Source: Leucobacter chromiireducens subsp. chromiireducens (GTDB lineage: Bacteria; Actinomycetota; Actinomycetes; Actinomycetales; Microbacteriaceae). From it: a stretch of DNA of 64,000 nucleotides. Shown here piece by piece: positions 1 to 8,268 of the stretch; the stretch's first letter is position 1, and the number at the start of each line of letters is the position of its first letter. The notes under the pieces were generated by a model. The model saw nothing but the letters and a program-made list of their open reading frames with translations, was not told the origin of the DNA and searched no databases. The DNA lies in contig NZ_QYAD01000004.1 of the NCBI RefSeq assembly GCF_016758255.1, forward strand, positions 186,001-250,000. Direction: 5' to 3'. A program made the translations under genes and the position numbers.

Positions 1-2
1 AG

Positions 3-119
3 GCCAACGTCGAGTTCTTCGACGAGATCGGCTCCCCCGGTGGCGCGGCCAAAGTCGGCATGTACAACTTCGATCACCCGATCATCGCCGCGCTGCCGCC
101 GCAAGCCGCGACCGTCTAG
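3..119 (+). CDS. C-terminal fragment of an unidentified protein
   Basis: The reading frame is open from the left edge and ends in TAG at 117-119, giving only the last 38 residues. The tail contains FFDEIGSPGG and GMYNFDHPIIAALPP, which I cannot assign to a family. It ends 19 bases before the flavin reductase start, on the same strand, so the two are probably co-transcribed. A monooxygenase or other redox partner of the reductase would fit the context, but nothing visible in the fragment shows this. The start and most of the gene lie outside the window. Confidence 0.6.
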   Translation, partial: ANVEFFDEIGSPGGAAKVGMYNFDHPIIAALPPQAATV

Positions 120-138
120 CCGCTGTAGAGGAGCGCAC

Positions 139-660
139 ATGAACACCGCAACACTCACCGAAACGGCTGCGACCGCGGAAACGCTCGCGGCCGGCTTCAA
201 GGATGCCTTCCGCACCCACCCCGCCGGGATCGCGCTCATCACCGCGCAGACTCCCGAGGGACCGGTGGGCCTCACCGCGTCAAGCGTCGCCTCGGTGGGA
301 CTCGATCCCGCAGCGCTCGCCTTCTCCGTGACTCGCGCAACGGGGAGCGCCGGCGGCATCCTCCAAGCATCGAGCTATGTGGTGCATCTGCTCGACGAGC
401 CGCAGCTCGAAATGGCGCAGCTGTTTGCGGTGAGCGGCACGGAACGCTTCACGGCAGAACAGGGCTGGGAAACCCTTCCCACCGGCGAACCGTTCCTCCC
501 GAACACGCGCGCGGCGTTCCGCTGCCGCACGCTCCAGTCTGTTGCAGTGGGCGCGTCGACGCTTGTCGTCGCCCAGGTGCTCGACGTGCACCTGGGCGCA
601 CCCGCAGCTCCACTGATCTACCGCGACCGCGCGTTCCACGCGCTCGGCCCGGCGCTCTAG
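139..660 (+). CDS. Flavin reductase-like, FMN-binding split-barrel protein
   Basis: The 173-residue protein has the layout of the short-chain flavin reductase family: an N-terminal FRTHPAGIALITA segment (about residues 24-36), a GLTASSVASVGLDPAALAFSV stretch cut here to its core GLTASSVASV near residue 45, and a late ALILD-type strand ending in RAFHALG. Such proteins bind FMN in a split beta-barrel and supply reduced flavin to a partner oxygenase or act on small substrates. The ATG at 139 is preceded by GAGGAGCG (128-135), which fixes the start; an upstream in-frame ATG at 40 lies inside the previous gene. sodA follows 60 bases downstream, so an oxidative-chemistry cluster is plausible. The substrate and partner are unknown. 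Confidence 0.8.
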   Translation: MNTATLTETAATAETLAAGFKDAFRTHPAGIALITAQTPEGPVGLTASSVASVGLDPAALAFSVTRATGSAGGILQASSYVVHLLDEPQLEMAQLFAVSGTERFTAEQGWETLPTGEPFLPNTRAAFRCRTLQSVAVGASTLVVAQVLDVHLGAPAAPLIYRDRAFHALGPAL

Positions 661-720
661 CTCCGCACCGCGGGCATCGAGCCAGCACCTTCACCCTCCT
701 CATATCGAAAGGACCCGGCC

Positions 721-1353
721 ATGACCGAGTACACCCTGCCCGACCTGCCCTACGACTACTCCGCACTTGCACCTCACATTTCAGGGCGCATTATGGAGCT
801 GCACCACTCGAAGCACCACCAGGCCTACGTCACTGGCGCGAACACCGCGCTCGCGCAGCTTGCTGAGGCGCGTGAGAGCGGCAACCTCGCCGCGGTGAAC
901 AAGCTTGAAAAGGACCTCGCGTTCAACCTCGGTGGCCACATCAACCACAGCGTGTTCTGGGAGAACATGTCTCCGAACGGCGGCGGCGATCCCACGGGAG
1001 AGCTCGCCGAGGCGATTGGCAGCAACTTCGGCTCGATCGAGGCGTTCCGCGCACACTTCGAGGCGACCGCGATGGGCGTCCAGGGTTCCGGCTGGTCGGT
1101 GCTCGCATGGGACTCCGTCGGCGCTCGCCCGGTGGTGTTCCAGCTCTTCGACCAGCAGGGCAACGCACCCCTCGGCGTCACCCCGCTGCTGCAGCTCGAC
1201 GTGTGGGAGCACGCGTACTACCTCGACTACCAGAACGTCCGTGCTGACTACGTGAAGGCGTTCTGGAACGTCGTCAACTGGGAGGACGTTGCACGCCGCT
1301 TCGCTGCCGCGCGCACGCAGACCGCGGGGCTCATCACGGCGCAGAGCCGCTAA
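721..1353 (+). CDS. sodA: Superoxide dismutase, Mn/Fe family
   Basis: This 210-residue protein has the normal length for a bacterial Mn/Fe superoxide dismutase, which converts superoxide to peroxide and oxygen in the cytosol. The metal ligands are visible: the first His in ELHHSKHHQ (about residue 28), the His of NHSVFW (near 78), and Asp and His in [14 protein letters not shown] (near 160-165). The motif [10 protein letters not shown] is the family's core Trp region. The metal cannot be settled from sequence, but Mn is usual in this lineage and the window also holds two Mn-type importers. The start is the ATG at 721 behind an AAAGGA site. Downstream is a perfect 16-bp hairpin that may end the transcript. 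Confidence 0.95.
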   Translation: MTEYTLPDLPYDYSALAPHISGRIMELHHSKHHQAYVTGANTALAQLAEARESGNLAAVNKLEKDLAFNLGGHINHSVFWENMSPNGGGDPTGELAEAIGSNFGSIEAFRAHFEATAMGVQGSGWSVLAWDSVGARPVVFQLFDQQGNAPLGVTPLLQLDVWEHAYYLDYQNVRADYVKAFWNVVNWEDVARRFAAARTQTAGLITAQSR

Positions 1354-1390
1354 ACCCCGCAGCGGGCGTGTCGGGGGCGGCACGCGCGCG

Positions 1391-1429
1391 GTTGAGCCCG
1401 GTGCGACACCAGTTCGCACCGGGCTCAAC
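1391..1429. terminator. Perfect 16-bp inverted repeat between sodA and trpF
   Basis: Arms 1391-1406 and 1414-1429 are exact reverse complements around a 7-base loop. There is no T-tract on either side. It could terminate sodA transcription without a U-run, or be an operator, because its right arm ends four bases before a -10-like TACACT at 1434-1439 that could drive trpF. Confidence 0.55.
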
Positions 1430-1487
1430 GCAGTACACTGGGCGGCCGGGGGCTCGACTGGGCCCGCCGCCAAGCCCGAGGAGCGCC

Positions 1488-2126
1488 ATGTACGTGAAGA
1501 TCTGTGGACTCCGCGACGCTGCGCACGGCGCACTCGCCGCGAGCCTCGGCGCCGATGCGGTCGGCGTGGTGATGAGCGAGGGAAGTCCTCGGAACGCCAG
1601 GCCGGAAGAAGCGCTCGCCGTTATTGCTGCGGCACGGGCAGCAGCGAGCACGCACGCGACCGGGATCGACACGGTACTCGTGGTGAGCCGTACGCCCGCG
1701 CGCGAGGCTGCGGAGCTTGCTCGCGATCTCGGTTTCGACGTACTCCAGTTGCACGGCCGATACTCACACACAGACATTGCCGCGGCCCAGCGGGTGATCC
1801 CTCGCGTGTGGCGCGCGGCGTCGCTCGCGCACTTCCCAGAGCTCCGCGCCGGAGAGTTTGGGGAGGAGCGCCTCCTTGTTGACGGCGCCGTGCCCGGCTC
1901 GGGCGAAACGTGGGACCTCTCGCAGCTGGATCCCCAGCGCCTTGGCGCCAGCTGGGTCCTCGCAGGTGGGCTCGCACCCGAAAATGTGGCGGCGGCGATT
2001 CGCGCAGCACACCCCGGCGGAGTCGACGTGTCGAGCGGCGTCGAGTCGGCACCTGGGCTCAAGGATCCCGAGCTCATCAGGCAGTTCATCGCTGCGGCGC
2101 GCCAGAGCCAGGTCACGAACGCATAA
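1488..2126 (+). CDS. trpF: Phosphoribosylanthranilate isomerase
   Basis: The 212-residue protein is a TIM barrel that isomerises N-(5-phosphoribosyl)anthranilate to the carboxyphenylamino-ribulose phosphate in tryptophan synthesis. The signature KICGLR is at residues 4-9 and includes the catalytic Cys. LVDGAVPGSGETWDL holds the catalytic Asp and a phosphate loop, VLAGGLAPENV supplies the second phosphate-binding segment, and DVSSGVES is the classical C-terminal motif. The ATG at 1488 follows CCCGAGGAGCGC. The gene stands apart from other trp genes, with trpD about 3.3 kb away on the opposite strand, so tryptophan genes are dispersed here. It is flanked upstream by a perfect palindrome that may regulate it. 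Confidence 0.93.
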   Translation: MYVKICGLRDAAHGALAASLGADAVGVVMSEGSPRNARPEEALAVIAAARAAASTHATGIDTVLVVSRTPAREAAELARDLGFDVLQLHGRYSHTDIAAAQRVIPRVWRAASLAHFPELRAGEFGEERLLVDGAVPGSGETWDLSQLDPQRLGASWVLAGGLAPENVAAAIRAAHPGGVDVSSGVESAPGLKDPELIRQFIAAARQSQVTNA

Positions 2127-2277
2127 CGGAAGAAACCCCCGGTCCAAGCTCCTTTCACACCAACACGGTGAAAGACTTCGCGCGAAACCCCTGGTCAGAA
2201 TAGCCCAGCCCTCGCTAGCGTAGGACAGTGGCCAGAACCCGGCCGCTGTTCAAAGCAACGCTCGGAGGCTGAGAACC

Positions 2278-4266
2278 ATGCCGAAGTCGAACCCTACGGG
2301 GAAACGAACCATGAAGATCACGGTTCCCACCCCACCCCCGCTCCCCCACCCCGGCCTCCTGCCGGGCATCGGCGTCGAGCAGACAGGGATGCGATTCCCC
2401 ACCAACTGGGTGGTGCTCATCGTCACGCTGACCCTCACCGTGGGAGTGATCGCGTGGGCGTTCATCGCGCCCGACAACCTCGCCGAGGTGGGCGCGGCGT
2501 CCTTGGCATGGGTCACCGCGAACTTCAGCTGGCTCTTCGGGGCGCTTGCCATCACCGTCGTGCTCTTCATGCTCGTCGTCGGCTACGGCCGCACCGGCGG
2601 CATCCGGCTCGGCGCTGACGACGAAGAGCCCGAGTTCTCGACCGCATCGTGGATCTCGATGCTCTTCGCCGCGGGTCTCGGAATCGGTCTCCTGTTCTAC
2701 GGGCCGCTCGAACCGCTCACCTACTTCCTCTCCCCGCCGCCAGGCCTCACTGAACAGGGTGGAACCGCCGACGCTGCGCTTCCCGCACTCGCCCAGACGA
2801 TCCTGCACTGGGGCCCCATTGCGTGGGCGTTCTACGCATTGGTCGGTGGCGCGATCGCGTACAGCGCGTATCGTCGCGGCCGCGCCCCACTGATTTCTGC
2901 GCTATTCGAGCCGGTGTTCCCCGGCAGTTCCCACCGCGCGCTGGGCCGCACGATCGACATCTTTGCGATCATCGTGACGCTCTTCGGCACCGCGGTTTCG
3001 CTCGGGATCGGGGCCTTGCAGATCGAGAGCGGCTTCCGCATGGTCACCGGGATCGGCCCGCTCGGCAACACGTTCCTCGTGGGGGCGATCGCGATCCTCA
3101 CCTCACTCTTTATCGCCTCAGCTGTTTCCGGTGTGAAGCGCGGCATCCGCCGGCTGTCAAACCTCAACATGGTGCTCACGGGAAGCCTCGGCCTCTTCGT
3201 GCTCATCGCGGGGCCGACCGTGTTCCTGCTGAACTTCTTCCCTTCGTCGCTCGTCGAGTTCTTCGAGCAGCTCGGCCTCATGCTCGCCCGCAACCCGAAT
3301 CAGGGAGGCGAGACGGCAACCTTCCTCTCCTCCTGGACTACGTACTACTGGGCATGGTGGGTGTCGTGGACGCCGTTCGTGGGGATGTTCATCGCAAAGA
3401 TTTCCCGTGGGCGCACGCTTCGCGAGTTCGTCACCACGGTGGTGCTCGTCCCCTCCGCGATTGTCATCGCCTGGTTCGTCGTGTACGGCGGCACCGCGAT
3501 CTACATGAGCCTGAACGGGGTTGACCTCCAAACCGGCGACTCCGGCGAGGAGGTACTGTTCCATCTCCTCCAGCGACTCCCACTCGGCATGCTGACCTCC
3601 GTGGTCGCAATGATCGCCGTCGTCGTGTTCTTCGTGACCGCTGCAGACTCCGCATCCATCGTCATGGCATCCATGTCCCAGGCTGGACGACCAGAACCCT
3701 CCCGGTGGGTGACCATCCTCTGGGGCCTCCTCCTCAGCTTGATCGCCGTTTCTCTCCTCCTTGCGGGCGGGCGCAACACACTGGGCGGCCTGCAATCGCT
3801 CATGGTGGTGTCGGCGCTCCCGTTCGCGTTCGTGGTCATCGGCATCATGTTCTCGTGGGCGAAAGACCTCCGCACGGATCCCTACATCATTCGCCGCAAG
3901 TACGCTCAGGCCGCCATCGCGCAGGGTGTGCGCCGTGGCATCGACGAGTACGGTGACGACTTCGTGTTCGGCACAAGCGAGGTCCCCGCAGACGAGGGCG
4001 CGGGCGCGGGCTTTGACAGTACAGATCCGGTGCTCACCGAGTGGTACGTCGACGCAACCACCGGGCCCATCCAGCAGCTCACCCCAGAGGACGTGCGACG
4101 GACCCTCGAGCCGGGCAAGATTCAGGAGAAGGGCCCTGACCGCCCCGATCACTCAGCATCCGGCGATGCTTCACTCACCGTCGGTGAAAAGCCGTACGTG
4201 GCGCCCGAAGACACTCAGCCAAATGCGGCTGAGCACGAAGAGAAGCCCGACCCGAACACCCAGTAG
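2278..4266 (+). CDS. BCCT-family glycine betaine/choline/carnitine transporter
   Basis: The 662-residue membrane protein belongs to the betaine/choline/carnitine transporter family of secondary importers for osmoprotectants. About twelve hydrophobic segments are visible between residues 40 and 540. The family signature WWVSWTPFVGMFIAKISRG lies near residues 358-376, and GLGIGLLFYGPLEPL marks the substrate-region TM3 glycine stretch. The C-terminal 120 residues are acidic and Pro/Asp/Glu-rich (ending KPDPNTQ), resembling the regulatory, osmosensing tails of BetP-type carriers. ATG 2278 has GGAGG at 2264-2268, and a second in-frame ATG at 2311 lacks a clear site. The likely substrate is glycine betaine, but substrate specificity cannot be proven from sequence. 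Confidence 0.9.
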   Translation: MPKSNPTGKRTMKITVPTPPPLPHPGLLPGIGVEQTGMRFPTNWVVLIVTLTLTVGVIAWAFIAPDNLAEVGAASLAWVTANFSWLFGALAITVVLFMLVVGYGRTGGIRLGADDEEPEFSTASWISMLFAAGLGIGLLFYGPLEPLTYFLSPPPGLTEQGGTADAALPALAQTILHWGPIAWAFYALVGGAIAYSAYRRGRAPLISALFEPVFPGSSHRALGRTIDIFAIIVTLFGTAVSLGIGALQIESGFRMVTGIGPLGNTFLVGAIAILTSLFIASAVSGVKRGIRRLSNLNMVLTGSLGLFVLIAGPTVFLLNFFPSSLVEFFEQLGLMLARNPNQGGETATFLSSWTTYYWAWWVSWTPFVGMFIAKISRGRTLREFVTTVVLVPSAIVIAWFVVYGGTAIYMSLNGVDLQTGDSGEEVLFHLLQRLPLGMLTSVVAMIAVVVFFVTAADSASIVMASMSQAGRPEPSRWVTILWGLLLSLIAVSLLLAGGRNTLGGLQSLMVVSALPFAFVVIGIMFSWAKDLRTDPYIIRRKYAQAAIAQGVRRGIDEYGDDFVFGTSEVPADEGAGAGFDSTDPVLTEWYVDATTGPIQQLTPEDVRRTLEPGKIQEKGPDRPDHSASGDASLTVGEKPYVAPEDTQPNAAEHEEKPDPNTQ

Positions 4267-4309
4267 CTGAGAGCGAACACCGAGAACTGGCGTTTCCAAG
4301 CTCCCGGTT

Positions 4310-4326
4310 GTAACCTGTTCGTTATC
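4310..4326 (+). promoter_or_regulatory. Direct repeat GTAAC-N6-GTTAT upstream of the M23 peptidase
   Basis: GTAAC at 4310-4314 and GTTAT at 4321-4325 begin 11 bp apart, one helical turn, which is the geometry of OmpR-family response-regulator half-sites. MtrA, a conserved actinobacterial regulator of cell-wall hydrolases, binds GTAAC-like direct repeats, so MtrA control of the M23 gene 44 bases downstream is a plausible inference. Confidence 0.4.
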
Positions 4327-4369
4327 TTTGCCGAGCGTCCGCGCACGGCACCGCCGATCGAAAGTCCGC

Positions 4370-5389
4370 ATGCCCGATTCATCCTCCCCCGCGCCGAAAT
4401 CGTTCCCGTCGCGTCGCGCCCTGCGCGAAGCGGCCGCACGGAACGCGGCGCCGACTGAGCCGCAGCAGCAACACGTTGCGACGCAGCCCGAAGCACCCGA
4501 AGCACTCGAGCAGCAGCCCGCGCGTCCCGCCGCGCAGGCACCCGCGGTAACGCTCCCCGAGTCGCCCGTCGAACACGACGGCCCGATCACCGGTGGGTAC
4601 GTGCGCGTCCCACTTCCGGAGCGCGACCTCTCCTCGGCGAGGGCGGACGACGGCAGCACGCCACGTGCACGTCGCCCACTTCGGCGCCGAATCGCTGCGG
4701 CGGCGGCGGCCGCGAGCGTCGGGGGGCTCGTGCTCTCCGCCGCCGTGCCGCTCACACAAGGCAGCGAGGATGAGGTCGTCGCTGCAGCAACGCAGCAGCG
4801 ACTGTTCTCCGAGGTGTCACCGGAAGACATTCCCGCGTCACTCGCAGAGATCACCGCGGTCGACGTCGACGAGGCCATCGCCGGCACCTACGCGTATCGC
4901 GCACGAGCGCTCGTCAACTACCCATTCCAACAGTCCGTGCTCCTCACTGATCCGTTTGGGTACCGCACGGCCCCGGTTGAGCAGTTCCACGACGCGCAAG
5001 ACTTTGGCGCCGCAGCGGGTACTCCGATCTACGCAATCGCAGACGGCACGGTTCTGGAAGCAGGCTTCGCGAGCGATGGGTGTGGCTTCGGTCTCAAACT
5101 CGAGCATGAGATCGACGGGAAGGAAGTGACGAGCCGCTACTGCCACATGCAGGATGCCTCGCATTCGTACTCGGTCGGCGACACCCTCATGATGGGCGAC
5201 CCCGTCGGCCGAGTCGGCGCGACCGGCATGGCCTTCGGCGCGCACCTGCACCTGGCGCTGCGCGTCGACGATCAGCCCGCCGACCCGATGCCGTTCCTTG
5301 CAAAGTACAGCCGCATGGACCGCGACGAGAAGACGACCACGAAGAACGCGCCGGCCACCGCTGAGACCCGCTCTGGCACGAGCTCCTAA
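4370..5389 (+). CDS. Membrane-anchored M23-family metallopeptidase (LytM-like)
   Basis: This 339-residue protein has a Pro/Gln/Ala-rich N-terminal region of about 105 residues, a basic stretch RRPLRRR, and one hydrophobic anchor (about residues 108-126). This is a type II membrane topology with the rest outside. The C-terminal third is an M23 peptidase domain with zinc ligands His and Asp in FHDAQDFG and the HxH pair in GAHLHLALRVDD. YAIADGTVLEAG and RYCHMQDASHSYSVGD are the typical LytM strands. Such enzymes cut peptidoglycan cross-bridges during growth or division, or activate amidases. All catalytic ligands are present, so it is probably active. The start at 4370 has only a weak GAAAG site. 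A perfect-palindrome terminator follows. Confidence 0.88.
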   Translation: MPDSSSPAPKSFPSRRALREAAARNAAPTEPQQQHVATQPEAPEALEQQPARPAAQAPAVTLPESPVEHDGPITGGYVRVPLPERDLSSARADDGSTPRARRPLRRRIAAAAAAASVGGLVLSAAVPLTQGSEDEVVAAATQQRLFSEVSPEDIPASLAEITAVDVDEAIAGTYAYRARALVNYPFQQSVLLTDPFGYRTAPVEQFHDAQDFGAAAGTPIYAIADGTVLEAGFASDGCGFGLKLEHEIDGKEVTSRYCHMQDASHSYSVGDTLMMGDPVGRVGATGMAFGAHLHLALRVDDQPADPMPFLAKYSRMDRDEKTTTKNAPATAETRSGTSS

Positions 5390-5401
5390 GCGCGCAACAC
5401 A

Positions 5402-5439
5402 GAGAAGGGGCCCATCGCGTACGCGATGGGCCCCTTCTC
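5402..5439. terminator. Bidirectional terminator between the M23 gene and trpD
   Basis: Positions 5402-5419 and 5422-5439 are perfect 18-bp inverted arms around TA, and the stem is GC-rich. It sits between the stops of two convergent genes, so it can serve both strands. Confidence 0.8.
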
Positions 5440-5467
5440 GGCATTTCAGGGCGCTGGGCCCCGGAGA

Positions 5468-6532
5468 TTACCGAGCGCTGAGGCCGCTCGTCACCCGAGC
5501 CCAGTCAGCAAGCTTCGCTGCCGCGCGACCCGAATCGATCGCGTCCTCCGCGACCTTCAGCTTCTCGCTGAGGCGCTCGAGCAGCGCGCGCTCCACGGAC
5601 TCCGGGTTGTTGGCCAGGTCGTAGGCCACGAGGCCTGCGGCTGCGTTGAGCAGCACGATGTCGCGCACCGGGCCTCGCTCACCCTGCAGCACCCGGTGCA
5701 CCACAGCGGCGTTCTCCTCGGGAGTGCCGCCGACGAGATCCTGGATCTGGGATCGTGGGATCCCAAGCTCCCGGGGATCAATGTCGTGCTCCGTGAGACC
5801 ACCGCGGCTGACCTCCCACAGGCGCGAGTGGCCGGTCGTGGTCAGTTCGTCGAGCCCATCATCGCCTCGGAACACAAGAGCTGAGGCACCGCGCAGGCGG
5901 AACACACCCACGAAGATCGGCACACGGTCGATATCTGCGACACCCACGGCCGAGGCCTCGGGGCGCACCGGATTGCAAAGCGGCCCGAGGAAGTTGAACA
6001 CCGTCGGAATGCCGAGCTCCGCGCGGGCGGGAGCCACGTGCCGGAATCCCGGAAGGAAGCGCGCGGCGTGCACGAATGCGATCCCAACCTCTGAGAACGT
6101 CTGAGACACCGCGGCCGCATCAAGCTCGAGATCGATCCCGAGGGCACTCAGCACATCAGAGGACCCCGACTGACTGCTCGCCGCGCGGTTGCCGTGCTTG
6201 ACCACGGGCGCCCCGGCAGCGGCGGCCGTAATGGAAGCCATAGTCGAGATGTTGACGGTACCGAAGCGATCGCCCCCGGTCCCTACAATGTCGAGCGACA
6301 TGGCGGGCAGGTCGAGCGGCAGCGCCTCCGCCAAGATTGCGTCACGGAAACCGATCACCTCGTCGACCGTCACGCCCTTCGAACGAAGGGCAACAAGGAA
6401 TGCGCCGATCTGAGCGCCACTTGCTGAACCGGTCATGAAATTGCTCATGGCCCATTCAGCTTGGGAAACGCTGAGATCCTCGCCGTCGAGCAGCGTGGTG
6501 AGAACGGTGGGCCAGGTGCGTTCATCGATCAT
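5468..6532 (-). CDS. trpD: Anthranilate phosphoribosyltransferase
   Basis: The 354-residue enzyme transfers phosphoribosyl from PRPP to anthranilate, the second step of tryptophan synthesis from chorismate. GTGGDRFGTVNIST is the PRPP pyrophosphate loop, KHGNRAASSQSGSSDVL is the anthranilate/Mg-binding signature, and HVAPARAELGIPTVFNFLGPLCNP is represented by its core RAELGIPTVFNFLGPL. A helical N-terminal domain (LLDGEDLSVSQAEWAM) precedes the nucleoside-phosphorylase fold. The ATG at 6532 lies six bases after a TACAAT -10 box, so the transcript is probably leaderless. Mycobacterium tuberculosis also places trpD divergent from ctaE, which supports the identification. An extended frame to 6655 runs through the promoter and is rejected. 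Confidence 0.95.
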   Translation of the reverse strand: MIDERTWPTVLTTLLDGEDLSVSQAEWAMSNFMTGSASGAQIGAFLVALRSKGVTVDEVIGFRDAILAEALPLDLPAMSLDIVGTGGDRFGTVNISTMASITAAAAGAPVVKHGNRAASSQSGSSDVLSALGIDLELDAAAVSQTFSEVGIAFVHAARFLPGFRHVAPARAELGIPTVFNFLGPLCNPVRPEASAVGVADIDRVPIFVGVFRLRGASALVFRGDDGLDELTTTGHSRLWEVSRGGLTEHDIDPRELGIPRSQIQDLVGGTPEENAAVVHRVLQGERGPVRDIVLLNAAAGLVAYDLANNPESVERALLERLSEKLKVAEDAIDSGRAAAKLADWARVTSGLSAR

Positions 6533-6538
6533 TCCGCA

Positions 6539-6544
6539 ATTGTA
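6539..6544 (-). promoter_or_regulatory. -10 element TACAAT of a leaderless trpD promoter
   Basis: On the minus strand TACAAT is followed by exactly six bases and then the trpD ATG at 6532. No Shine-Dalgarno can fit between them. Confidence 0.65.
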
Positions 6545-6740
6545 TCGAGGCGACGCGCCAGCTTCCGACACGCAGGGACCGAGGCCCACACTCACGAGAA
6601 CACGCCAAATTTGGCCGACACACTCACGGATCGCCCACCCGATGTCCACAATCACCTCCGCGAAGCGGTAGGCTTGTCAGGAATCTCGCAGAAAGTTCGG
6701 CGCGCCGGTCACGAGTGAAAACGCACACCAAACTTTCAGC

Positions 6741-6746
6741 CATAAT
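6741..6746 (+). promoter_or_regulatory. -10 element CATAAT of a leaderless ctaE promoter
   Basis: CATAAT is followed by six bases (GGAGGG) and the GTG at 6753. The purine run touches the start codon directly, so it cannot act as a ribosome-binding site for this GTG, but the six-base gap suits transcription starting at the codon itself. Confidence 0.6.
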
Positions 6747-6752
6747 GGAGGG

Positions 6753-7397
6753 GTGACAACGACCACTATGAATACCAAGTCAGCCGTGCCTTCGGTGAAG
6801 CGACCGAATCTCGTCGCCGTCGGCACGATCGTGTGGCTCGGCAGCGAGGTCATGTTCTTCGCGGGCCTGTTCGCGATTTACTTCACGCTGCGCGCTATGA
6901 ACCCAGAGCTGTGGGTTGAGCAGACCGCCAAGCACAACTTCACCTTTGCGCTGGTGAACACACTGATTCTGGTTGCGTCCTCCTTCACCGCTCAGGCCGG
7001 CGTCTTCGCCGCAGAGCGCGGCCAGCCTCGCGCCACCGGCAAGAGCCCCGCACAGTGGGGAACCGTTGAGTGGTTCTTCCTCACCTTCTTCATGGGTGCG
7101 ATCTTCGTTGCGGGACAGACCTGGGAGTACGCCACCTTCGTGTCCGAGGGCATCACCCTTGCGTCCGATCCCTACGGCTCTGCCTTCTACCTCACCACGG
7201 GCTTCCACGGCATCCACGTGTCGCTCGGCCTCATCGCCTTCCTTCTCGTGATCGGCCGTATCTACGCGGTCAAGAACTTTACGCACAAGGAAGAGACCAC
7301 GGCCGTCGTCGTGTCCTACTACTGGCACTTCGTCGACATCGTCTGGATCATCCTGTTCATCGTCATCTACGTCCTGCCACTCGTGCAGGGCTACTAA
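6753..7397 (+). CDS. ctaE: Cytochrome aa3 oxidase subunit III
   Basis: The 214-residue protein is the five-helix subunit III of the heme-copper terminal oxidase, in the plasma membrane. Helices begin at [20 protein letters not shown], followed by [48 protein letters not shown] and [18 protein letters not shown]. The last two segments hold the characteristic FHGIHV and [10 protein letters not shown] motifs. It heads the ctaE-qcrC-qcrA-qcrB operon, so subunit III is made together with the bc1 complex, as expected for the actinobacterial bcc-aa3 supercomplex. The chosen start is GTG 6753, six bases after CATAAT. The alternative ATG at 6768 would have GGAGG 17 bases upstream, which is too far. 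Confidence 0.93.
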   Translation: MTTTTMNTKSAVPSVKRPNLVAVGTIVWLGSEVMFFAGLFAIYFTLRAMNPELWVEQTAKHNFTFALVNTLILVASSFTAQAGVFAAERGQPRATGKSPAQWGTVEWFFLTFFMGAIFVAGQTWEYATFVSEGITLASDPYGSAFYLTTGFHGIHVSLGLIAFLLVIGRIYAVKNFTHKEETTAVVVSYYWHFVDIVWIILFIVIYVLPLVQGY

Positions 7398-7413
7398 GGG
7401 GAGGCCAGTACTC

Positions 7414-8223
7414 ATGGCTCGCGCCAAGAAGAACGTCCACAAGACCGGACGCCGACACCCGCTCGCTACCGCAGCCCTCGTTGCGGTCGGCCTGCTCGTG
7501 ACCGGAGCTGCGTACGCTGGCTTCAGCCAGACCTCAGCCACCGCTGAGATCGACCTCAACTCCCCCGCCACCATCGAGGCCGGCGAGAAGCTCTTCGGGG
7601 CGAACTGTGCAACCTGCCACGGTGCAGGCGCGCAGGGCACGCCCGATGGCCCCTCGCTTGTCGGCGTTGGTGCGGCATCGGTCAACTTCCAAGTTGGCAC
7701 CGGCCGTATGCCCCTTGCCTTCCAGGGCCCGCAGGGCATGGTCAAGCCGCAGCAGTTCTCCGAGGAGCAGACCCTGCAGATGGCTGCCTACGTGGCGTCC
7801 CTCGCACCGGGACCGGCTCTGCCCGAGACCCAGTACCTTCAGGCAGACAGCGACGATGAGGGTATCGCGAAGGGCGGCGAACTCTTCCGCATCAACTGCG
7901 CGATGTGCCACAACGTGTCGGCCGCCGGTGGCGCCCTGACGCAGGGCAAGTTCGCCCCGAAGCTCACCGGTGTTGCCCCCACGCACATCTACGAGGCAAT
8001 GATCACGGGCCCGCAGAACATGCCCGTCTTCAGCGATGCGAACATCACGCCGCAGCAGAAGGCCGACATCATCTCGTACCTCAAGTACATCGAGGAGAAG
8101 CCCGCTATCGGCGGTCTGACCCTTGGGTCGATCGGCCCGGTCGCTGAGGGCCTCTTCATCTGGGTGATCGGACTGGGCGCCATCATTGGCCTCACCGTTT
8201 GGGTCACCGCGAAGTCGAACTAA
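7414..8223 (+). CDS. qcrC: Diheme cytochrome c subunit of the bcc complex
   Basis: The 269-residue protein is the fused diheme cytochrome cc of the actinobacterial menaquinol:cytochrome c reductase. It replaces both cytochrome c1 and soluble cytochrome c and passes electrons to the aa3 oxidase. Two heme attachment motifs are visible: CATCH at residues 65-69 and CAMCH at 162-166. Methionine ligands are likely in GRMPLAF and NMPVFSD. An N-terminal anchor (about residues 16-36) follows a basic leader, and a C-terminal helix GLFIWVIGLGAIIGLTVWV tethers the outer domains. The ATG at 7414 has GGGAGG nearby. It lies 16 bases after ctaE. Confidence 0.96.
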   Translation: MARAKKNVHKTGRRHPLATAALVAVGLLVTGAAYAGFSQTSATAEIDLNSPATIEAGEKLFGANCATCHGAGAQGTPDGPSLVGVGAASVNFQVGTGRMPLAFQGPQGMVKPQQFSEEQTLQMAAYVASLAPGPALPETQYLQADSDDEGIAKGGELFRINCAMCHNVSAAGGALTQGKFAPKLTGVAPTHIYEAMITGPQNMPVFSDANITPQQKADIISYLKYIEEKPAIGGLTLGSIGPVAEGLFIWVIGLGAIIGLTVWVTAKSN

Positions 8224-8268
8224 GTTCGACAACGCAACGAGTTCATGAGTCAGGAGTCAAGGAGCAAC

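Noticed and set aside
5402-5439. Perfect palindromes as mobile-element ends
   Set aside because: They lie exactly between stops of convergent genes, lack target-site duplications and flank no transposase, so terminators explain them.
8245-8268. Upstream start for qcrA at ATG 8245
   Set aside because: AAGGAGC sits correctly before ATG 8269, while nothing resembling a ribosome-binding site precedes 8245.
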